Shown here piece by piece: positions 31,335 to 41,257 of a stretch of DNA of 44,706 bases. Under the pieces are notes generated by a model. It made no database searches. It was not told the DNA's origin and saw nothing but the letters and a program-made list of their open reading frames with translations. Origin of the DNA: Candidatus Omnitrophota bacterium (GTDB lineage Bacteria > Omnitrophota > Omnitrophia > Omnitrophales > Aquincolibacteriaceae); contig CAISGE010000056.1 of the NCBI GenBank assembly GCA_903884815.1, positions 1 through 44,706 of the forward strand. The letters are read 5' to 3'. The first letter of the stretch is position 1, and every line of letters starts with the position of its first letter. Both the position numbers and the translations under genes were made by a program.

Positions 31335-34300
31335 ATGCATTTCATGATCCAACCCCTTCGATCCATCGTGAAAAATACGGCCAAAAAATCCGCGTGTTTG
31401 GTGACCTTTCTCGCGGTGCTGACCGCGTTTGCGGGAACCCAGGCACTGGCGGCTGGTTCATTCACGCTTCTGGACGCGCGTGAGCGAGGAACGACGGTGA
31501 CCGGCGAGGCCAAGGGCGTCATGACGGCGACCTATGACGAAGGGATCAAGAAGGATGTTCTGGAGTTTGACTATACGATGCCGCAAGGCGCCGGTATAAC
31601 AGCGTGGGTCAAAGGATTTCCCGAAGGACTGACGCCGGCCGCTGTTTCAACTGCCAAAGTCGGTGTCAAGACGCTCGCTGCCACTCAGGCGAGTGAAGTG
31701 TCCGTGTCGCTTGAAGTGCGCGGGGACCAGGGAGTTCAGCTCATTCCGCTTCGTCTCAAGAACGGCTGGAATTCTTTGCAGCAGAAACTGGACTGGGCCA
31801 AGGTGGGCGCGTTGAAAGAGGTCGCTTTCGTCGTTGCCCCGACGGGTGCGGCGGTGGTTGTGAAGGGCACCTTATCGTTTTCTCTTGAACTGTTGCCGCC
31901 GGTTGCCGTGGCTCAGGCTGCAGCTCCGGCTGTCGTGGTCAAGACAGTCGCGAAGGATGCTGCGGTACTCAAACAAGCGGAGGAAAAGCTGACCTCCGGG
32001 TTGGTTTCCGCCAAGGAAACCTTCGCGAAGGTAGAAAAAAGTATTCCTTCTCCTGCTGTTTCGGCTGCAGCTGTTGCCACCCCGGTTCTCGTATCGCCCG
32101 CGCGTTCTTCGTTCGGCCTTCTTGATGCTGGCGACAAAGGTGTGCTGACTTTCGGAGAGGCGAAGGGCAACATCACTTTTTCCTTTGATGAAGAAGCCAA
32201 AAAAGATGTCTATGACCTGGGATACACGCTTACGCCGGGTTCCTCGCTCAATGTCTGGACTAAGAAATTCCCCGCGGACCTGACTGCCGCCCAAGTGAAT
32301 ACGCTGAGGATCGGTCTCCGGTCGCTTGATCCCGCGCAGCTTAATCAAATTGCCATTCGTCTGGAAGTGATCGGGGCCGCAAATACGCAGGTGATCCCAC
32401 TTGGCTTGAAGCCGGGCTGGAACTCGGTTCAGAAGTCGATCGATTGGGACAGGATTGGCGAGCTTCGCGAAGTAAACTTTGTGATCGCTCCGAAAGGGAA
32501 TGTCGGTGAGCTCAAGGGGACTTTGTATCTGGGATTAGATTTCGGGAAATCCTCCTTTTTCGCGAACCATTTTGCCGCGATCAAATTTGGATCCGTGCTC
32601 TTCCTCGCGCTGCTCCTTTCGCTGCTTGTCTCTTTTTTACAGAAAACTTTTAGCAAAGGGCCGGGGGTCGCGTCGACCAAGTCTGTCGGAAGCGAAAGCT
32701 TGAATATTGTTTCGCCCAAAGAGACTTCGCTTTTTGCAAAGCTTAAGAAGGATCTTCTTTACGGCGCGATCACGGTTTTGGCGCTCGGGACGGCGCTGTG
32801 GATCTATACGCTGGGGACTTCAGCGGTGGCTTCGATCAATGGGATCCTTGTCGCGGGATTACTGGGCGCTTTGATCGCGGAATGTCTGAAACATCAGTTC
32901 ACCGGAAAGCATTTGACGGCCGAGGAGGTTTTTCAGAATGTCCTGGTGACCGGTATTCTCGCCGCTTCCGCGAGTCCTCTCGAGCTTTTGCAGATGCCCA
33001 TGAACTGGGGTAATCTGCTGATGCTCAATAAGCTCACCGCGACGGTGGGCTTCGTGATCTATCAGATCTTTAACGCCAATTCTTTCGCGACTTCCGGAAA
33101 AAACTTCAAGCCGGTCTCCACAGCTCTTACCGTGGGAACACCCTATCTGATCGGATGGCTGTTGCTTCTGGAGAACGTGACGCTTTTGCAGACTTTGACC
33201 TACACCCTCAGCGGGGGTCTTTTAGCCGCGTGGCCGACGATCCTTGAGTTTGTCGGCCGTTTGATCGTCGTGCTTGTATTTAACGAGCTTCTTGCCAACG
33301 GGATCTCCTATGTGACAAAAGGGCGGCTGATTAAAGCGGGCAAGGCGCACCTTTTTCTCGCGATTGTTTCTCTGGCGGTGGTGCTCGCGCCTTCAATCGC
33401 GAACCTGGGGTCGCTCGCGGTCGTGGCCGGTTGGCCCGAGCCGCTCAGGGCTCTTGTCGCGATCGTGGCCACCATGCTTTCCTTTGGCGGGCTTTGGGGC
33501 GAAGTTTATCTTCTGACCGGGATATTGCTCGACGCCGGAAAGCGTATCGCGCCTACGGCCGAGAACATTTTCAAGAACGTCACGAACGGCATGAAAAAGG
33601 GTATGGCCTACAGCGGCATCCTGATGGCGATCCTTTACGCCATCTCGATGACTTTCGCGAATTCCGCGGCGCAGGGTTTTATGGCCTCGTTTTCGAATGT
33701 GATCGGGATCCTGGCCGGCATTCTTGTTTTTCCGATGGTCAAGACCCTGATCGAGACCTTTGACGGCAGTTTGCCTTTTGTGGAACGCTTGTGCTATAGC
33801 TATCGAAATAAAACACTTTATGTCCGTGGTGCTGTGGCGGGATTCGGTTTTGCTTATATGATGTCTCATGGATTTGTGGAAAAGTCCATGTCCGACCGGG
33901 TGCTCTTCGGTTTGATGCTTGGCTTTGTCGCCTCGGGTGGGGTGAGCCTGCTCCGCGATATTTTTTATGCTTCAAGGGGCTGCGGCAAGGTTCAGTCGTG
34001 GAGGCTTTATTTTGTCGATTCCTTGCTCGGTATTTTTCTCGGGTGCGCGGTGGCATTTTATCTGGATGCCCAGCAGGTCTCGGTAATCCTCTATAAGTTC
34101 AAACTCTATGTCACCACCTTCTTTAGCTCAGCCCAATACTCCTCGTATCCCTCTTACAACGCGGCCGGGGAGTTGTCCAAGACCACGTATCCTTATTTGA
34201 ACTCGCTCGGGCATTACGTTCAGCCGGTCCTGATCAGCAAATGGGGCCAGATGGATCTCGGCGTTTGCTCCGGTGGCGTCAAATTACTTTTTACGGAATC

Positions 34301-37300
34301 CCTGGACGGTGTGATCAAGTGGTCGGTGGCGACTTGGCTTTTTGCCATAAACAAAGTCTTCATGCAGGCGTTCTTTGATAAGGATAAAACGCCGATCAAG
34401 TTCTTCTTTTCAAAAGCGGGGCTCGCCACGTTAAGCGAGCTAATGATCCACGTGCTGCGGTGGGGTCTCTGGATGTCGCCCATCATCTATACGTTCCTGC
34501 GCATGATGCCGAACCCGACCTGGTACAACCAGGACGGCGCGATCCGGACCTGCGTGGCCATTTACAACAACATCACGATGTCGTCTCCCGCATTCGTGGC
34601 CTGGAGTCTCAAGATGTTCGTTTGGATCCTGGCCTTTGACGCGTTTCGCATTCTGATTTGGATGGATCACATGGGGCTGCGTGTCGCGACGCTCGTGAAC
34701 TTGAGCTTCCTCGGCATGGATAAGCTGGATGACAAGGTCTCGCGCTTCATAGGCCCGGCAGCAGCATCACGTTATATTCCCGAAGGAGTGAAACGCTTCA
34801 CCACATGGGCGCCGCTTTTGATCCCGTTCTACATCCCGCGCGGGGAGGATTGGGATAAGGTCTGGAGCCAGGCGGAGAATCTTCAGAATGCCTCACGGGG
34901 CAAGGGACTGATCCCGGCGCTCAAGGCGATGTCGATGCCGCAGATGGTGTTGCTGGTTGCTGTTTCTGTTCTGGTCTGCGCGGCGATTTCTCTTTTGATC
35001 CGTTCCATGCGTCGCCGGTCGCGCGCACGCACGATACAAAGTAATGAATTGTCGAACCGTGAGTACAAGGTAGTGGCCAAGGAGAACGGCGAAGTTTATA
35101 GCGAACTCCTGGGTAAGGAGTGCGATGTGAGCCGCCGCTCTTACGATCAGATCGATCCTTGCGGCCGCGTGCTTTTTCTTGTGGATACGGCGCAGGGCCA
35201 CGGCGAAAAGCCGCAGGTCTGGCCGGTGGCGGGGAATTTTCCGGCGGAGCAATTTGCCGCATCCCAAGTGGAGCGCTGCGGGAACGTCCTGAAATTGACC
35301 AACACCAGCCACAATGTGAAGACCACGATCGAGATCAGCCTGCCCGACGCGGATGCTACCGCCGAAGTCTGGAAGATCACGGTGGAGAATCTGACGGACA
35401 ACTCTCGCTCGCTGAAGATCGTTCCTTATCTGGAATGGGTCTTGAACGGCGGGATGCATGACCGTTTCCACACTCAATACGCGCGCCTGTATCCGGAGAT
35501 GGAATATGTCGCCGGCTCCAACGCGATCCTGTCGTGGCAGAAGAGCACGAAGTCGATGGGTTTTATGGCCACGGATGTCGCTCCGGAAGGCATTCACACC
35601 GGGCGCGTGGATTTCATCGGCCGCGGCCAGAGCATCTGGCAACCGCGCTGTCTCGAGGCCCTGGATTTTTTGCCGGCCAAGGATATGAAAGCCTATCCGA
35701 CCTTCGATCCGATCGGGAGTTTGATGGTGAACACGCTCGTGGCGCCCAAGTCCTCGGCGACCGTGCGTCTCATCATCGGATATTCCAAGGATAAGAAAAA
35801 GGCGCTTGAGCTGATCACGAAGTTTCTCAATCCGAACCCGGCTCAGGGACCGCTTCCGGATTCGAAACGCCGGACACTTCTGATTGGGCATGGGGAAATT
35901 CCTCCGGGGACGCCGCAGCCTTATTATCAGTATCTCGACAACGGGAACAAACTCAAGGTGCTGACGCCTTTCACGCCGCGTCCTTTCGATCACGCGATGT
36001 CGAACGCTGTCCATTCGACCATGGTGACGAATCGCGGGCTGCATACGTCGTGCAACGGCAATTCCCAGCAGAACCGTCTGACGCCTGATTGGCCGGATAC
36101 GGTGACGAAGGAAGTGCCGACCGAAGCGATCTATCTTTATGACCCGGACCGCGACGAATGGTATTCTCCGACCTATCAGCCCCTGAATGACAATAACGCC
36201 AAACACGAATCCGAGTTTAGCGTTGACGGGACGGCGATCTTCACCATGAAAGACGGAAGTCTTTCGTCGAAGTTAACCGTGTTTGTGCCGCCGCAGGATC
36301 CGATGGGCGTTTATGTACTGACGCTCCGTAACGATGAGGACAAACCCCGTCGCATGAGGATCGCGCCTTATTTCCAGATGGTGCTGTCCTTCCAGCCGGA
36401 AAGATCGGGACCGCTTCAGATGCGCCATGACAAGGCTTCTGACGCGCTCTTTTTCGAGAATCCGCGCAACATCTTCCGCTCTGGCTGGGCTTTCGCTTCG
36501 ATGTCGATCCCGGCGGATTGCGTTGAGACCAAGCGCGGCCGTTTCTTCGGCACGGGGCGCGGTATCAAGCGTCCTTACATGGTGGAAAATGACGCGCCGG
36601 ATATGACGCAGCTGACCGATGACGGTCAGATCGCGGGATTCGTGGGTACGGTGGAAATTCCGGCTCGCGGCGAATGCACGGTCGCGATCGTGCTGGGCCA
36701 GGCCGACGACCGGAAAAAAGCGGTTGAGCTGGTGCAGAAGTACAAGAATCTCGAGACCGTTCGCAAGGAGCTCGAAGGGACGCGCCAGTGGTGGCTCGGT
36801 CTCATGGGCACGCTCAAGGTCGAAACCAATCAACCGGAATTCGATCATTATCAGAACTGGCTCAAGTATCAGGCGCTCGCCGAACGCATCTGGGCCCGTC
36901 GAGGGTTTTATCAGACGAGCGGCGCTTATGGTTTCCGCGATCAGCTCCAGGATACCGTGAACCTGATCTGGGTGGACCCGGCGCTCGCGCGAAAGCAGAT
37001 CCTGCTTCACGCCTCGCAGCAGTTCGTGGAAGGCGATGTGAACCACTGGTTCTTCATGCTGACCGACGGACGTACGGCGTTCTCTTGCCGCTCGCACGCC
37101 TCGGACAATCCGCTTTGGCTCGCTTGGGGCGCGGTGGAATATCTCCGTGCGACGGGCGACCAGACGATCATGGACGAAATGGCGGCCTACCTTGTCTCCG
37201 AGTTCCCGTTCGCGCCTCTGCCGAAGAACAAGCAGGGGTGGGGACACATGTATCACCGGACGACACGGGCGGACACGCTCTACAAGCATTGCATGAAGTC

Positions 37301-38228
37301 GATCGATCTTGTGATCAAGCAGCGTTCCGGGAAAAATGGTTTGCCGCTCATGGGCGTCGGCGACTGGAATGACGGCCTGGATGAGATCGGGAGCGAAGGC
37401 CACGGCGAAAGTATCTGGCTCGGGTTCTTCCTCTATTACATCCTGGTTGGCATGGTCGATGTGATCGGCCAAAAAGAAGGCGCCGCCAAGAAAGCGTTTT
37501 ATGTGCAGAAAATGGAAGCGCTAAAAGTCGCGTTGGAAAAAACGTGGCGAGGCGACCGCTACCTGCGCGCCTTCCATGATGACGGCACCGAGATCGGCGT
37601 CAAGGGGAGCGGCGTGTGGGAAATTGACGCGCTGACCGCCTCCTGGTCGGTGATGTCGGGCATCAACTTTGAGCGTGGGGTGACGATCATGACGACCGCC
37701 CTTCAAGTGCTCGAAAAGGATAACGCGATATTGCTCGGCTGGCCGGCGCTCCGTGAAGATACGAAGCCTTATCTCGGCCGCAGCAGCAAATATCCCGAAG
37801 GCGTTCGTGAGAATGGCATGTATTGTCACGGCGTTCAGTGGATGGTTCGCGCGGCGCGTCTTCTCGCGGAGGAATTTGAGAAGCGCGGCGATCAGGCGAA
37901 GGCCGCCGAATGGCGCGCTACCGCGTACCGGCTATGGCTTAAGGTCTCGCCGATCGCGCATATGCATGAGATCGAGGTTTATGGAGGTCAGCCGAACAAG
38001 CAATCGGCCGATATCCTGACAACTTTCGAATCCGGCCGCATGATATGGCACGGTTACACCGGTGCCGCTGGCTGGATGCTCAGACAGGCGATGGAAGGCG
38101 TGGTTGGAGCGCTCGTGGTAAAAAACCAACTCGTGTTGCCGAAGGACCTTGACCTGCCGCGCGGTGCTTTAAAAGTCGTCCGCGTCTCACGGGATGTTTC
38201 CGGAAGTCCCGTCAAGGCGTCTGTTTGA
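31335..38228 (+). CDS. Giant multi-TM protein with C-terminal GH94 phosphorylase domain (cyclic glucan synthase-like end)
   Basis: A 2297-residue protein. A signal sequence or first helix (CLVTFLAVLTAFAGTQALA) precedes two tandem 145-residue beta-rich repeats (about 44-185 and 259-405), both with FxLLDA, GEAKG, a KKDV segment, NGWNS/PGWNS and LKGTL. About 800 residues of membrane helices follow (about 415-1230, at least a dozen). The C-terminal 1050 residues are a GH94 domain: GAYGFRDQLQD, FVEGDVNHWF, RSHASDNPLWLAWG, and the catalytic-acid motif GVGDWNDGLDEIG (D2010/D2013), ending KLWLKVSP and MIWHGYTGAAGWMLRQA-like motifs. GH94 enzymes cleave or form beta-glucosidic bonds with phosphate. In NdvB/Cgs the same domain sits after GT84 and glycoamylase domains; I see no GT84. 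The glycoamylase-like domain here is on the separate gene at 19169. ACAGGACGGG precedes the start. Confidence 0.88.
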   Translation: MHFMIQPLRSIVKNTAKKSACLVTFLAVLTAFAGTQALAAGSFTLLDARERGTTVTGEAKGVMTATYDEGIKKDVLEFDYTMPQGAGITAWVKGFPEGLTPAAVSTAKVGVKTLAATQASEVSVSLEVRGDQGVQLIPLRLKNGWNSLQQKLDWAKVGALKEVAFVVAPTGAAVVVKGTLSFSLELLPPVAVAQAAAPAVVVKTVAKDAAVLKQAEEKLTSGLVSAKETFAKVEKSIPSPAVSAAAVATPVLVSPARSSFGLLDAGDKGVLTFGEAKGNITFSFDEEAKKDVYDLGYTLTPGSSLNVWTKKFPADLTAAQVNTLRIGLRSLDPAQLNQIAIRLEVIGAANTQVIPLGLKPGWNSVQKSIDWDRIGELREVNFVIAPKGNVGELKGTLYLGLDFGKSSFFANHFAAIKFGSVLFLALLLSLLVSFLQKTFSKGPGVASTKSVGSESLNIVSPKETSLFAKLKKDLLYGAITVLALGTALWIYTLGTSAVASINGILVAGLLGALIAECLKHQFTGKHLTAEEVFQNVLVTGILAASASPLELLQMPMNWGNLLMLNKLTATVGFVIYQIFNANSFATSGKNFKPVSTALTVGTPYLIGWLLLLENVTLLQTLTYTLSGGLLAAWPTILEFVGRLIVVLVFNELLANGISYVTKGRLIKAGKAHLFLAIVSLAVVLAPSIANLGSLAVVAGWPEPLRALVAIVATMLSFGGLWGEVYLLTGILLDAGKRIAPTAENIFKNVTNGMKKGMAYSGILMAILYAISMTFANSAAQGFMASFSNVIGILAGILVFPMVKTLIETFDGSLPFVERLCYSYRNKTLYVRGAVAGFGFAYMMSHGFVEKSMSDRVLFGLMLGFVASGGVSLLRDIFYASRGCGKVQSWRLYFVDSLLGIFLGCAVAFYLDAQQVSVILYKFKLYVTTFFSSAQYSSYPSYNAAGELSKTTYPYLNSLGHYVQPVLISKWGQMDLGVCSGGVKLLFTESLDGVIKWSVATWLFAINKVFMQAFFDKDKTPIKFFFSKAGLATLSELMIHVLRWGLWMSPIIYTFLRMMPNPTWYNQDGAIRTCVAIYNNITMSSPAFVAWSLKMFVWILAFDAFRILIWMDHMGLRVATLVNLSFLGMDKLDDKVSRFIGPAAASRYIPEGVKRFTTWAPLLIPFYIPRGEDWDKVWSQAENLQNASRGKGLIPALKAMSMPQMVLLVAVSVLVCAAISLLIRSMRRRSRARTIQSNELSNREYKVVAKENGEVYSELLGKECDVSRRSYDQIDPCGRVLFLVDTAQGHGEKPQVWPVAGNFPAEQFAASQVERCGNVLKLTNTSHNVKTTIEISLPDADATAEVWKITVENLTDNSRSLKIVPYLEWVLNGGMHDRFHTQYARLYPEMEYVAGSNAILSWQKSTKSMGFMATDVAPEGIHTGRVDFIGRGQSIWQPRCLEALDFLPAKDMKAYPTFDPIGSLMVNTLVAPKSSATVRLIIGYSKDKKKALELITKFLNPNPAQGPLPDSKRRTLLIGHGEIPPGTPQPYYQYLDNGNKLKVLTPFTPRPFDHAMSNAVHSTMVTNRGLHTSCNGNSQQNRLTPDWPDTVTKEVPTEAIYLYDPDRDEWYSPTYQPLNDNNAKHESEFSVDGTAIFTMKDGSLSSKLTVFVPPQDPMGVYVLTLRNDEDKPRRMRIAPYFQMVLSFQPERSGPLQMRHDKASDALFFENPRNIFRSGWAFASMSIPADCVETKRGRFFGTGRGIKRPYMVENDAPDMTQLTDDGQIAGFVGTVEIPARGECTVAIVLGQADDRKKAVELVQKYKNLETVRKELEGTRQWWLGLMGTLKVETNQPEFDHYQNWLKYQALAERIWARRGFYQTSGAYGFRDQLQDTVNLIWVDPALARKQILLHASQQFVEGDVNHWFFMLTDGRTAFSCRSHASDNPLWLAWGAVEYLRATGDQTIMDEMAAYLVSEFPFAPLPKNKQGWGHMYHRTTRADTLYKHCMKSIDLVIKQRSGKNGLPLMGVGDWNDGLDEIGSEGHGESIWLGFFLYYILVGMVDVIGQKEGAAKKAFYVQKMEALKVALEKTWRGDRYLRAFHDDGTEIGVKGSGVWEIDALTASWSVMSGINFERGVTIMTTALQVLEKDNAILLGWPALREDTKPYLGRSSKYPEGVRENGMYCHGVQWMVRAARLLAEEFEKRGDQAKAAEWRATAYRLWLKVSPIAHMHEIEVYGGQPNKQSADILTTFESGRMIWHGYTGAAGWMLRQAMEGVVGALVVKNQLVLPKDLDLPRGALKVVRVSRDVSGSPVKASV

Positions 38229-38240
38229 TTTAAGAATTAA

Positions 38241-38300
38241 GTGGGCGGCCTTGGTTTCTGAGTCGTAGTTTGATGACGAAGCCAGGGCGGCCCAAGTTTT
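38241..38300 (+). terminator. Intrinsic terminator after the GH94 gene
   Basis: GGGCGGCCTTGGTTTC (38243-38258) pairs with GAAGCCAGGGCGGCCC (38278-38293), with one mismatch and two G-U wobbles, and a further T-A pair at the base. The 19-base loop contains GTC/GAC that may pair. TTTT (38297-38300) and more T-rich sequence follow. It ends the transcript 15 bases after the stop codon. The rest of the 220-base gap (to 38447) contains only a weak promoter-like pair near 38300-38327. Confidence 0.75.
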
Positions 38301-38447
38301 GCTATTGTTTTAGGACTGGCGATACATCTTCCTTGAACACGAGAGCCTTTGGATCATGAATCTTGAATTCCTGCCTTCTCGTTTTCGCTTTCTTTGCAAA
38401 GCGAATTGTCTGACCCTCAACCCCATCGAAAAAGGAGCCTTTATTCC

Positions 38448-39533
38448 ATGAGAGCCACACAACTTCTGCACAATCTCGGTCAAAGTCTCTGGCTCGATAA
38501 TATCACCCGCGATTTGCTGAATAGCGGCACGCTTGACCGCTATATTGCCGATTGGTCGGTCACAGGTCTGACCTCGAATCCCACTATCTTCCAGCAGGCG
38601 ATCACGAAAAGCGCTTCGTATGATGAAGCCATACAGGAGAAGGTTCTGGCGGGCAAGTCCGGAGAGGAGCTCTTTTTTGAACTTGCCATCGAAGATCTTG
38701 TGAAGGCCTCGGACCTCTTTCGCTCCATTTACGATAGAACCAATACTGTGGACGGATGGACATCGCTGGAAGTGTCACCGCTCCTCGCGTACGACGCCAA
38801 GAGTACGCTGGCAGCCGCCAAAGACCTGTATGCCCGGGCCGGTCGTCCGAACCTTTTCATCAAGATCCCCGGCACCCAGGAAGGTCTCCCGGCCATCGAA
38901 GAGGCGATCTTTGCGGGCATTCCGATCAATGTGACGCTGCTCTTCAATCGCGAGCAGTATCTCGCGGCGGCCGAAGCGTTTCTTCGCGGGATCGAGCGGC
39001 GCATCGAGGCCGGTCTCAATCCCAATGTCGGATCCGTGGCTTCCGTGTTCATCAGCCGTTGGGACGGCGCCGTCGCCGGAAAGGTTCCTGCGGAACTGAA
39101 AAACAAACTCGGTATTGCTATCGCCGAGCGAACTTATAAAGCCGCGCAGGAGCTCATGAGCTCGCCGCGTTGGCAGCGGATCTGTAATGCCGGAGCGCGC
39201 TCGCAGCGTCTTCTTTGGGCGAGCACGGGCACCAAGGATCCTCAAGCGTCCGATGTCCTTTACATCAAGGCACTCGCGGCGCCGTTTACCGTGAATACGA
39301 TGCCGGAAGGAACGCTCAAGGCCATTGCCGGCCATACGGAGATCGATGCTATGATGGCATCCGATGGCGGGGACTGCGAGAAAGTGTTGGCTCAGTACGC
39401 CAAAGTAGGCATCGATATCGACGCCTTGGCAGTGCAACTTCAGGATGACGGGGCCAAGTCCTTCGTTAAGTCCTGGAACGAGCTCATGGCCGTCATCACA
39501 CAGAAAAGCGAGACGGTTCAAGCCGCAAAATAA
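38448..39533 (+). CDS. tal: Transaldolase
   Basis: A 361-residue transaldolase of the longer bacterial type. It has the N-terminal SLWLDNITRDLL and GLTSNPTIFQQAI, the strand LEVSPLLAYD, the Schiff-base lysine in NLFIKIPGTQEG, NVTLLFNREQY, and SVASVFISRWD. It moves a dihydroxyacetone unit between sugar phosphates in the pentose phosphate pathway. The ATG at 38448 follows AAAGGAG at 10 bases; an upstream in-frame TTG has none. It heads a carbon-metabolism run with pgi and pyk on the same strand, gaps of 51 and 41 bases. Confidence 0.97.
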   Translation: MRATQLLHNLGQSLWLDNITRDLLNSGTLDRYIADWSVTGLTSNPTIFQQAITKSASYDEAIQEKVLAGKSGEELFFELAIEDLVKASDLFRSIYDRTNTVDGWTSLEVSPLLAYDAKSTLAAAKDLYARAGRPNLFIKIPGTQEGLPAIEEAIFAGIPINVTLLFNREQYLAAAEAFLRGIERRIEAGLNPNVGSVASVFISRWDGAVAGKVPAELKNKLGIAIAERTYKAAQELMSSPRWQRICNAGARSQRLLWASTGTKDPQASDVLYIKALAAPFTVNTMPEGTLKAIAGHTEIDAMMASDGGDCEKVLAQYAKVGIDIDALAVQLQDDGAKSFVKSWNELMAVITQKSETVQAAK

Positions 39534-39584
39534 TATCTGGCTGACGGATTACTTCTATTTTTGAAAAATGAAAAGGAAAAACTC

Positions 39585-41216
39585 ATGAAAGATCTCACGA
39601 AACGTCCTGCATGGAAAGCTCTCTCGGCGCATTGCAAAAAGATCAAACCGCTGCATCTGAGGAAACTCTTCGCGGCGGATCCGAAACGCGGGCAGAGAAT
39701 GACCCTTGAGGCCGCCGGCCTGTTCCTCGATTATTCCAAGAATCGCATCACCGATAAAACGATTCAATTGCTTCTGCAGCTCGCTGAGGAATCCGGGCTC
39801 CGCGAGCGGATCGACGCGATGTTTTCTGGCGCGAAGATCAACATCACCGAAAATCGCGCCGTGCTTCACGTGGCGTTGCGCGCGCCCAAAGGCGCGACCA
39901 TCCTCGTGGATGGCAAGAATGTCGTTCCGGAAGTCCACGCCGTACTCGACAAGATGTCTGCCTTTGCCAATCGCGTGCGTAGCGGCGACTGGAAAGGCTT
40001 TACCGGCAAGCCCATCAAAAATGTGGTCAATATCGGGATTGGAGGCTCCGACCTCGGGCCCGTGATGGCTTATGAAGCGCTCAAATATTACAGCCAACGC
40101 GACCTCGTCTTCCGCTTTGTCTCCAACGTGGACGGCATGGATTTTGTCGAAGCCACGCAGGGCTTGAATCCCGCGGAGACGCTTTTTATTGTTTCCTCAA
40201 AAACATTTACGACGATGGAGACGATGACCAACGCCGAGAGTGCGCGCGCCTGGTTACTCCGGGGCCTGGGCGGGGATGCCAAGGCGGTGGCCAAGCATTT
40301 CGTCGCGGTGTCAACGAACGCTGAAAAAGTTTCCAAGTTCGGGATCGACACAGCCAATATGTTCGGTTTCTGGGATTGGGTCGGGGGACGGTACTCAATG
40401 GACTCGGCCATCGGTCTTTCTTCCATGATCGCGCTCGGTCCGGACAATTTTCGCACGATGTTGGACGGCTTTCATCAAATGGACGAACACTTCCGCGCCG
40501 CGCCTTTCGCGAAAAACCTGCCGGTTCTCATGGGGCTCCTGACCCTCTGGTATGCCGATTTCTTTGACGCGCAGACGGTGGCGGTGCTTCCGTACGAAAA
40601 TTATTTGAAGCGTTTTCCCGCTTATCTTCAGCAACTCACCATGGAAAGCAACGGCAAGAGCGTGACACTTGGCGGTAAGCCCGTCAATTACGAGACAAGT
40701 CCGATCTATTGGGGCGAACCAGGGACCAACGGTCAGCATTCTTTCTATCAGCTGATCCACCAGGGCACCCATCTGATCCCGTGCGATTTCATCGCGTTCG
40801 CGAACGCGCTCGCGCCACTCGGCCGGCATCACGATATATTGCTCGCGAATGTTCTGGCGCAAAGCGAAGCGCTTGCTTTTGGGAAGACGGCCGAACAGGT
40901 GAGAGCGGAAGGCGTTTCTGCCGCGCTTGTGCCGCATAAGGTGTTTGAAGGGAACCGTCCATCGAACACGATCCTGGCCGACCGGTTGACGCCGGAAGTC
41001 CTGGGCAAGCTTGTCGCTCTTTATGAACACAGTGTTTTCACTCAAGGGGTCCTTTGGAGTATCAATCCGTTCGACCAGTGGGGTGTGGAACTCGGCAAGG
41101 CGCTGGCGCAAGCGATCATTCCCGAACTGGAAAGCCCGGCGAATCCGAAACTCACGCATGATAGCTCCACCAATAATCTGATCAAACGCTACCGGAAAAT
41201 GCGAGCCGCCGTGTGA
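39585..41216 (+). CDS. pgi: Glucose-6-phosphate isomerase
   Basis: A 543-residue enzyme with all main signatures: [49 protein letters not shown], the base-glutamate region in ESNGKSV and [19 protein letters not shown], and the C-terminal [13 protein letters not shown]. It interconverts glucose-6-phosphate and fructose-6-phosphate. The start at 39585 is chosen because AAAAGGAAAAACTC precedes it; a TTG 24 bases earlier is in frame but less likely. It forms a functional unit with transaldolase and pyruvate kinase. Confidence 0.98.
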   Translation: MKDLTKRPAWKALSAHCKKIKPLHLRKLFAADPKRGQRMTLEAAGLFLDYSKNRITDKTIQLLLQLAEESGLRERIDAMFSGAKINITENRAVLHVALRAPKGATILVDGKNVVPEVHAVLDKMSAFANRVRSGDWKGFTGKPIKNVVNIGIGGSDLGPVMAYEALKYYSQRDLVFRFVSNVDGMDFVEATQGLNPAETLFIVSSKTFTTMETMTNAESARAWLLRGLGGDAKAVAKHFVAVSTNAEKVSKFGIDTANMFGFWDWVGGRYSMDSAIGLSSMIALGPDNFRTMLDGFHQMDEHFRAAPFAKNLPVLMGLLTLWYADFFDAQTVAVLPYENYLKRFPAYLQQLTMESNGKSVTLGGKPVNYETSPIYWGEPGTNGQHSFYQLIHQGTHLIPCDFIAFANALAPLGRHHDILLANVLAQSEALAFGKTAEQVRAEGVSAALVPHKVFEGNRPSNTILADRLTPEVLGKLVALYEHSVFTQGVLWSINPFDQWGVELGKALAQAIIPELESPANPKLTHDSSTNNLIKRYRKMRAAV

Positions 41217-41257
41217 TGCAATATCGCGCTGCGGTCCTTCGCGGATAGGAGAGGACG

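Noticed and set aside
34893..37472. Two long minus-strand frames (437 and 399 codons) opposite the GH94 domain
   Set aside because: The sense strand encodes recognisable GH94 motifs throughout; the antisense products are arginine/histidine/isoleucine-rich without family features.
38243..38293. Direct repeat GGGCGGCC twice, as a possible attachment or recombination site
   Set aside because: The two copies are better explained as parts of the two arms of a terminator stem with a T-rich tail.
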